Assembly (NCBI GenBank): GCA_965371445.1
Contig: CBDUYN010000033.1
Span: 3,276 to 67,275 of the forward strand
Origin: DASWIG01 sp965371445
Lineage (GTDB): Bacteria; Acidobacteriota; Thermoanaerobaculia; Multivoradales; J023
DNA length: 64,000 nucleotides
Reading direction: 5' to 3'
Below, piece after piece: positions 60,728 to 64,000 of this stretch. The number at the start of each line of letters is the position of its first letter. The stretch's first letter is position 1. The translations under genes were made by a program, and so were the position numbers. A model generated the notes under the pieces. It was not told where the DNA came from and searched no databases. It worked only from the letters and a program-made list of their open reading frames with translations.

Positions 60728-61639
60728 ATGAAGCCCGATGTCGGAGAAAGAATCCACCGCCTCGAAGAGATCGCGACCCGCGACGTCGGACGCGGCATCG
60801 CGCCGCTCGCCGCCGCGGCGCGCGGCGGTTTGCTGGGAGCCGCGCGGTCGATCGCCGAGCACGGCGAGTCGCATGTCGCCGTCCTCACGGGGTTTTATAT
60901 CCCCGCGGCCGAGCCGCCGGCACCCGAGACCGACGGACCCGTCGGTGCGGCGCAGCTCGCCGCGGCCCTGACGCGTGCCGGCTTCCCCGTGCGCCTCGTG
61001 ACCGACGAGCGCTGCGCCGGCGCAGTACGCGCCGCGGCGCGTGCCGCGGGCTGCGGCGAAGCCCCGCTCGACGTGCTCGCGGTCGGCGGCCACGGCGGAG
61101 TCGGCAACGTCCTGGACGCCTGGGACACCGCGGTGCCCACAGTCAGCCACGTCGTCGCGATCGAGCGTGTCGGACCCGCCGCCGACGGTGTCTGCCGCAA
61201 CATGCGGGGCGAGGACGTCACTCCCTTCACCGCTCCCGCCGACCGCCTCTTCCAGCCGCCCCGCATCCGCATCGGCATCGGCGACGGCGGCAACGAGCTC
61301 GGCATGGGCTCGCTGCCGCGCGAGCTGGTCGCCGAAAGCATTCCTCGCGGCGAGCGGATCGCCTGTACGGTCGCCTGCGACCATCTCCTCGTTTGCGGCA
61401 TCTCCAACTGGGGCGCCAATGCCCTCGTCGCCGCTCTCGCCCTCCTCTGGGACGACCGCCGGGAAGCGCTGCTCGACGGCCTCACCGAGGACGTAGAGCG
61501 CGAGGTGCTCCGCGCCACGGTCGAGGAGGGACCGGCGGTCGACGGAGTCCTGCGGCGCCAGGCGCTCTCAGTCGACGGCCTGGAGTGGGACGAGCACGCC
61601 CGAGTGTTGCGCCGTCTTCGCGACGTCGTCGACGGCTGA
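60728..61639 (+). CDS. D-glutamate cyclase-like protein (DUF4392)
   Basis: 303 residues. The DUF4392/D-glutamate cyclase fold is recognisable from IAEHGESHVAVLTGFYIPAA, VTDERCAGAVRAAARAAG, HVVAIERVGPAADGVCRNMR, IGIGDGGNELGMGSLPREL and VACDHLLVCGISNWGANALV. In mammals the homologous domain converts D-glutamate to 5-oxo-D-proline. Full length for a stand-alone domain. It lies 22 bases before the DNA glycosylase gene on the same strand, so they may share a transcript, although the functions do not obviously connect. Confidence 0.85.
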   Translation: MKPDVGERIHRLEEIATRDVGRGIAPLAAAARGGLLGAARSIAEHGESHVAVLTGFYIPAAEPPAPETDGPVGAAQLAAALTRAGFPVRLVTDERCAGAVRAAARAAGCGEAPLDVLAVGGHGGVGNVLDAWDTAVPTVSHVVAIERVGPAADGVCRNMRGEDVTPFTAPADRLFQPPRIRIGIGDGGNELGMGSLPRELVAESIPRGERIACTVACDHLLVCGISNWGANALVAALALLWDDRREALLDGLTEDVEREVLRATVEEGPAVDGVLRRQALSVDGLEWDEHARVLRRLRDVVDG

Positions 61640-61661
61640 CGGCACGATAAGCTCTGCCGTC

Positions 61662-62249
61662 ATGCCCGGAGAGCGAATCCTCGGACGGCGGTTCTACGCC
61701 CGCGACAGCCGCGAGGTGGCCCGCGAGCTGCTCAACAAGGTCCTCTTGAAGGACGGCGTCGGCGGCCGCATCGTCGAGGTCGAAGCCTACCTGGGCTCGC
61801 AGGACGCGGGCAGCCACACCTACCACGGGCAGACACCCCGCAACGCGACGATGTTCGGCTGTCCGGGGCTCCTCTACGTCTACTTCACGTACGGCATGCA
61901 TTGGTGCGCCAATGCCGTCTGCGGCGAGAAAGGCAAGGGGACAGCCGTCCTCATCCGGGCCCTGGCACCGCTCGAAGGGCTCGACGAGATGCGCCGCCGC
62001 CGCGGGAAGGCGCGGCGCGACCGTGACCTCTGCTCGGGCCCCGCGAAGCTGTGTCAGGCCCTCGGCATCGACCGGGCCGACGACGGCGCCGACCTGGTGA
62101 CGGCCGACGGCGGCGTCAAGATCGTGGACGACGGTGTGTCACCGCCGCGGCGGCCGGGGCAGAGCCGGCGCATCGGGCTCTCGGCGGGCGCCGAGCATCC
62201 GTGGCGCTGGTACGTCGTGGGCGAGGAGAACCTGTCGCGCCGGGGCTAG
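61662..62249 (+). CDS. 3-methyladenine DNA glycosylase (AAG/MPG type)
   Basis: 195 residues. Base-excision repair enzyme removing alkylated purines. Motifs: ILGRRFYARDSREVARELLN, RIVEVEAYLGSQDAGSHTYH (catalytic Glu), TPRNATMFGCPGLLYVYFTY, GMHWCANAVCGEKGKGTAVL and LCSGPAKLCQALGIDR, in the family's usual order and length. The stop overlaps the stop of the convergent DHH gene by 4 bases; no terminator fits between them. Confidence 0.93.
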   Translation: MPGERILGRRFYARDSREVARELLNKVLLKDGVGGRIVEVEAYLGSQDAGSHTYHGQTPRNATMFGCPGLLYVYFTYGMHWCANAVCGEKGKGTAVLIRALAPLEGLDEMRRRRGKARRDRDLCSGPAKLCQALGIDRADDGADLVTADGGVKIVDDGVSPPRRPGQSRRIGLSAGAEHPWRWYVVGEENLSRRG

Positions 62250-63133
62250 GCGTCGTCTTCCCGGAGCTCGTCCAGCAGCTCCTGGATCTTTTCGTTGGCC
62301 TGGTCTTTGGGGATCGGGGTGCTGCCGGCGCCGCGGTGGCCGCCGCCGCCGTAGCGCGACATGAGCTCGCCGACGTTCGTCTTGCAGGTCCGGTTGAAGA
62401 TCGAGTGCGCCACCGCCACGACCACGAACTTGCGGTCGGGACCCCAGTGGACGCGCAGCGACACGTTCCCCTCCGGGAAGAGCGTGTAGACAAGGAAGCG
62501 GTTGCCGATCGGCAGGAACGAGCTGTCGCGGAAGTCGGTGAAGATCGCGTTGCCGTGAAGCGCCGTCGAGGCGAGCAGCGCTTCGCGGAAGCTCTGGTCT
62601 TCCTCGCGCAGGCGCTCGACCCTCTCCAGCACCATGGGCTGTTGCAGGACCTGGTCGATCGGCAGGCTCCTGACCCACTCGACGCACTGGCGGAAGTAGT
62701 ACTCGAAGGCCCCGAGCCCCGTGCGGCTGTCGATGGTGTAGCCGAGGAGGATGTAGTCCTTGGGGTCGAGGACGTCTTCGCGCGTCAGCTGGGCCGAGTC
62801 GAGCCGGTTGGCCTCCTTGATCAGGGCGTCGAAGCGCGGCTCCTTGCCGTAGTACTCCCAGACCAGCTGGGCGGCGCTCGGCGCCAGGGCGTAGCGTCCC
62901 TTGAAGCTGCCTTCCGGCTCCTTGTTCGACGCCGTCTGGAGGTGGTGGTCAAACCACAGGCCGCATCCGGGGTGGTACGGGAGGTTCGCGATGATGTCCT
63001 CTTCGGTGACCTCGATGCGGTTGTCGGTGATGTCTTGGGGGTGCACGAGGACCGTCTCGGAGATCTCCTCGTGGGTGGTGATGACGACGGCACAGGCGAG
63101 GCCGTCTAAGTCTCCTCGGGTAATGAGTCGCAT
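62246..63133 (-). CDS. DHH-family phosphoesterase
   Basis: 295 residues. The DHH domain begins with MRLITRGDLDGLACAVVITT (metal-binding DxDG) and has WFDHHLQTASN, the DHH motif. The C-terminal DHHA1 part has GGGGHRGAGSTPIP, the GGGHxxAAG-like substrate loop. Enzymes of this group cleave small oligoribonucleotides, cyclic dinucleotides or polyphosphate; which one cannot be told. The next gene on the minus strand starts 28 bases upstream of its start codon, suggesting a two-gene unit. Confidence 0.88.
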   Translation of the reverse strand: MRLITRGDLDGLACAVVITTHEEISETVLVHPQDITDNRIEVTEEDIIANLPYHPGCGLWFDHHLQTASNKEPEGSFKGRYALAPSAAQLVWEYYGKEPRFDALIKEANRLDSAQLTREDVLDPKDYILLGYTIDSRTGLGAFEYYFRQCVEWVRSLPIDQVLQQPMVLERVERLREEDQSFREALLASTALHGNAIFTDFRDSSFLPIGNRFLVYTLFPEGNVSLRVHWGPDRKFVVVAVAHSIFNRTCKTNVGELMSRYGGGGHRGAGSTPIPKDQANEKIQELLDELREDDA

Positions 63134-63160
63134 CTCAGCTCGCTTCCCACAAGTCGTTGA

Positions 63161-63919
63161 CTATACAGCTGGAGGTTGTATCACAGGCCCTCCCGCCGGT
63201 GGAACCGTCGGCGGAGCTTCCTCGGCCACGACGGCCTCGATCAGGGGTCCCAGGTACCTGGCGACGAGCTCCGCGACCCGGCGCTGGCCCTCGGCGTTGG
63301 GATGGATGCCGTCGGCCTGGTTGAGCTCCGGATCCGCGGCCACGCCCTCGAGAAGGAAGGGGAGGAAGGCGGCACCCGTCTCCTCGGCGAGCCGCGGGTA
63401 GACGGCGGCGAAGCGCTCGGCGTACTCGGGACCATAGTTGGGCGGCACGAGCATGCCGGCCAGCAGGACCCGCGCCCCGGCGGCTTGGGCTCCCTCGACG
63501 ATCCGGCGCAGATTCTCCTCGCTTTTTTCGACGTCGAGCGCCCGCAGCCCGTCGTTGCCGCCGAGGCCCACCATCAGGATGTCGGGCTGCTGGCGCAGCA
63601 GCCAGTCGAGGCGGCGCAGGCCGCCGGCGGTCGTGTCGCCGCTGACCCCGGCGTTGACGAAGCGAATCGGACGTCCCGCAGCGGCCAGGAGCTCGGCCGC
63701 GAGCGCCGGAAAGGCCTCCTCCTCGCTCAAGCCGTAGCCCGCCGTCAGGCTGTCGCCGAGGAAGACGACGAGGGGACGCTCGCCGGAGGGAGAGCGGGCC
63801 TCTTCTGCCACCGGTGCCGGGGTTGGATCGGCAACCGCGGCGTCGGTTGGTGCCGTGTCACGGCTGCATCCGAGGGCGGCGAGGAGAAGGCAGGCGATGA
63901 GGGTGCTCGGCGTTCGCAT
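63161..63919 (-). CDS. GDSL/SGNH esterase lipoprotein (arylesterase/TAP-like)
   Basis: 252 residues. The signal peptide ends at a lipobox (LLAALGC, Cys 18), followed by a Pro/Ala linker. SGNH blocks: FLGDSLTAGYGLSEEEAFPA (catalytic Ser), VNAGVSGDTTAGGLRRLDWL (Gly), LMVGLGGNDGLRAL (Asn) and DGIHPNAEGQRRVA (Asp-His). This matches arylesterase/thioesterase I/lysophospholipase TesA, here membrane-anchored. A Pro-rich tail ends the protein. Confidence 0.93.
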   Translation of the reverse strand: MRTPSTLIACLLLAALGCSRDTAPTDAAVADPTPAPVAEEARSPSGERPLVVFLGDSLTAGYGLSEEEAFPALAAELLAAAGRPIRFVNAGVSGDTTAGGLRRLDWLLRQQPDILMVGLGGNDGLRALDVEKSEENLRRIVEGAQAAGARVLLAGMLVPPNYGPEYAERFAAVYPRLAEETGAAFLPFLLEGVAADPELNQADGIHPNAEGQRRVAELVARYLGPLIEAVVAEEAPPTVPPAGGPVIQPPAV

Positions 63920-63953
63920 GAGGGCGGATTGTACCTGAACGGATCGGAGGGAT

Positions 63954-63982
63954 CCCAGGATGCGCCGCGGGCTTATCCTGGG
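63954..63982. repeat. Short hairpin at the right window edge
   Basis: CCCAGGAT / ATCCTGGG, 8-bp stem with a 13-base loop, upstream of the GDSL gene. Purpose unclear; the rest of 63920-64000 shows no gene. Confidence 0.35.
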
Positions 63983-64000
63983 CTTTGGGGTTTCATGAGG

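Overview
The window is GC-rich, densely coded bacterial chromosome, most likely from an Acidobacteriota genome, possibly class Thermoanaerobaculia. That is an inference from gene content: two secreted proteins of the VWFA-related Acidobacterial domain type, a large Oar-like TonB-dependent receptor with an N-terminal carboxypeptidase-regulatory domain, three FG-GAP/ASPIC-UnbV (CRTAC1-like) proteins, a Reg_prop sensor kinase and an ELWxTDGT-repeat protein. No rRNA or tRNA gene was seen.

Layout. 0-9 kb: a RelE-like toxin pair overlapping an XPB-type helicase gene, a secreted M36 metallopeptidase, and a minus-strand operon of a cyclase-fold protein, purC and a GNAT acetyltransferase. 8.8-12.7 kb: two peptide-ABC ATPases and a TolC-family protein. 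12.8-20.2 kb: minus-strand operon CRTAC1-like, CRTAC1-like, TPR lipoprotein, VWFA protein; the second CRTAC1-like gene seems to start at CTG. 20.4-23.4 kb: the TonB-dependent receptor with a textbook terminator. 23.5-29.1 kb: a lower-GC island of unrecognised genes between related palindromic elements. It holds a five-gene minus-strand set, a broken HTH gene, a chain of hairpins and, divergently, two tandem 19-residue micropeptide genes (shared core AGLPPYV, each with a perfect Shine-Dalgarno) ahead of a helical TPR-like protein. The short peptides are well supported by protein-level conservation with synonymous divergence, which makes this the best candidate for an undescribed system.

29-45 kb: a second VWFA protein, a receiver-PAS remnant, a porin-like protein plus CRTAC1-like gene, a decayed STAND/TPR gene, eleven 43-bp tandem repeats leading into a Reg_prop histidine kinase, a serine hydrolase and small genes. 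45-48 kb is a decay zone (broken kinase, frameshifted membrane gene, retropepsin-like remnant) with one copy of a mobile-looking HTH cassette. A second copy at 58.1 kb sits inside a vapC toxin.

48.1-57.2 kb is a coherent nine-gene minus-strand respiratory locus: two membrane-anchored GcvH-like proteins, a Tat-exported four-cluster ferredoxin, an NrfD/HybB quinol-interacting membrane protein, an 11-CxxCH cytochrome, a third GcvH-like protein, a heme-motif histidine kinase, an NtrC-type sigma-54 activator and an archaemetzincin. A near-consensus sigma-54 promoter lies just upstream of the first gene, so the locus probably controls its own transcription through the encoded kinase and activator. 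58.4-64 kb: an ELWxTDGT-repeat protein fused to a broken BNR-repeat gene, then a D-glutamate-cyclase-like protein, 3-methyladenine DNA glycosylase, DHH phosphoesterase and a GDSL lipoprotein.
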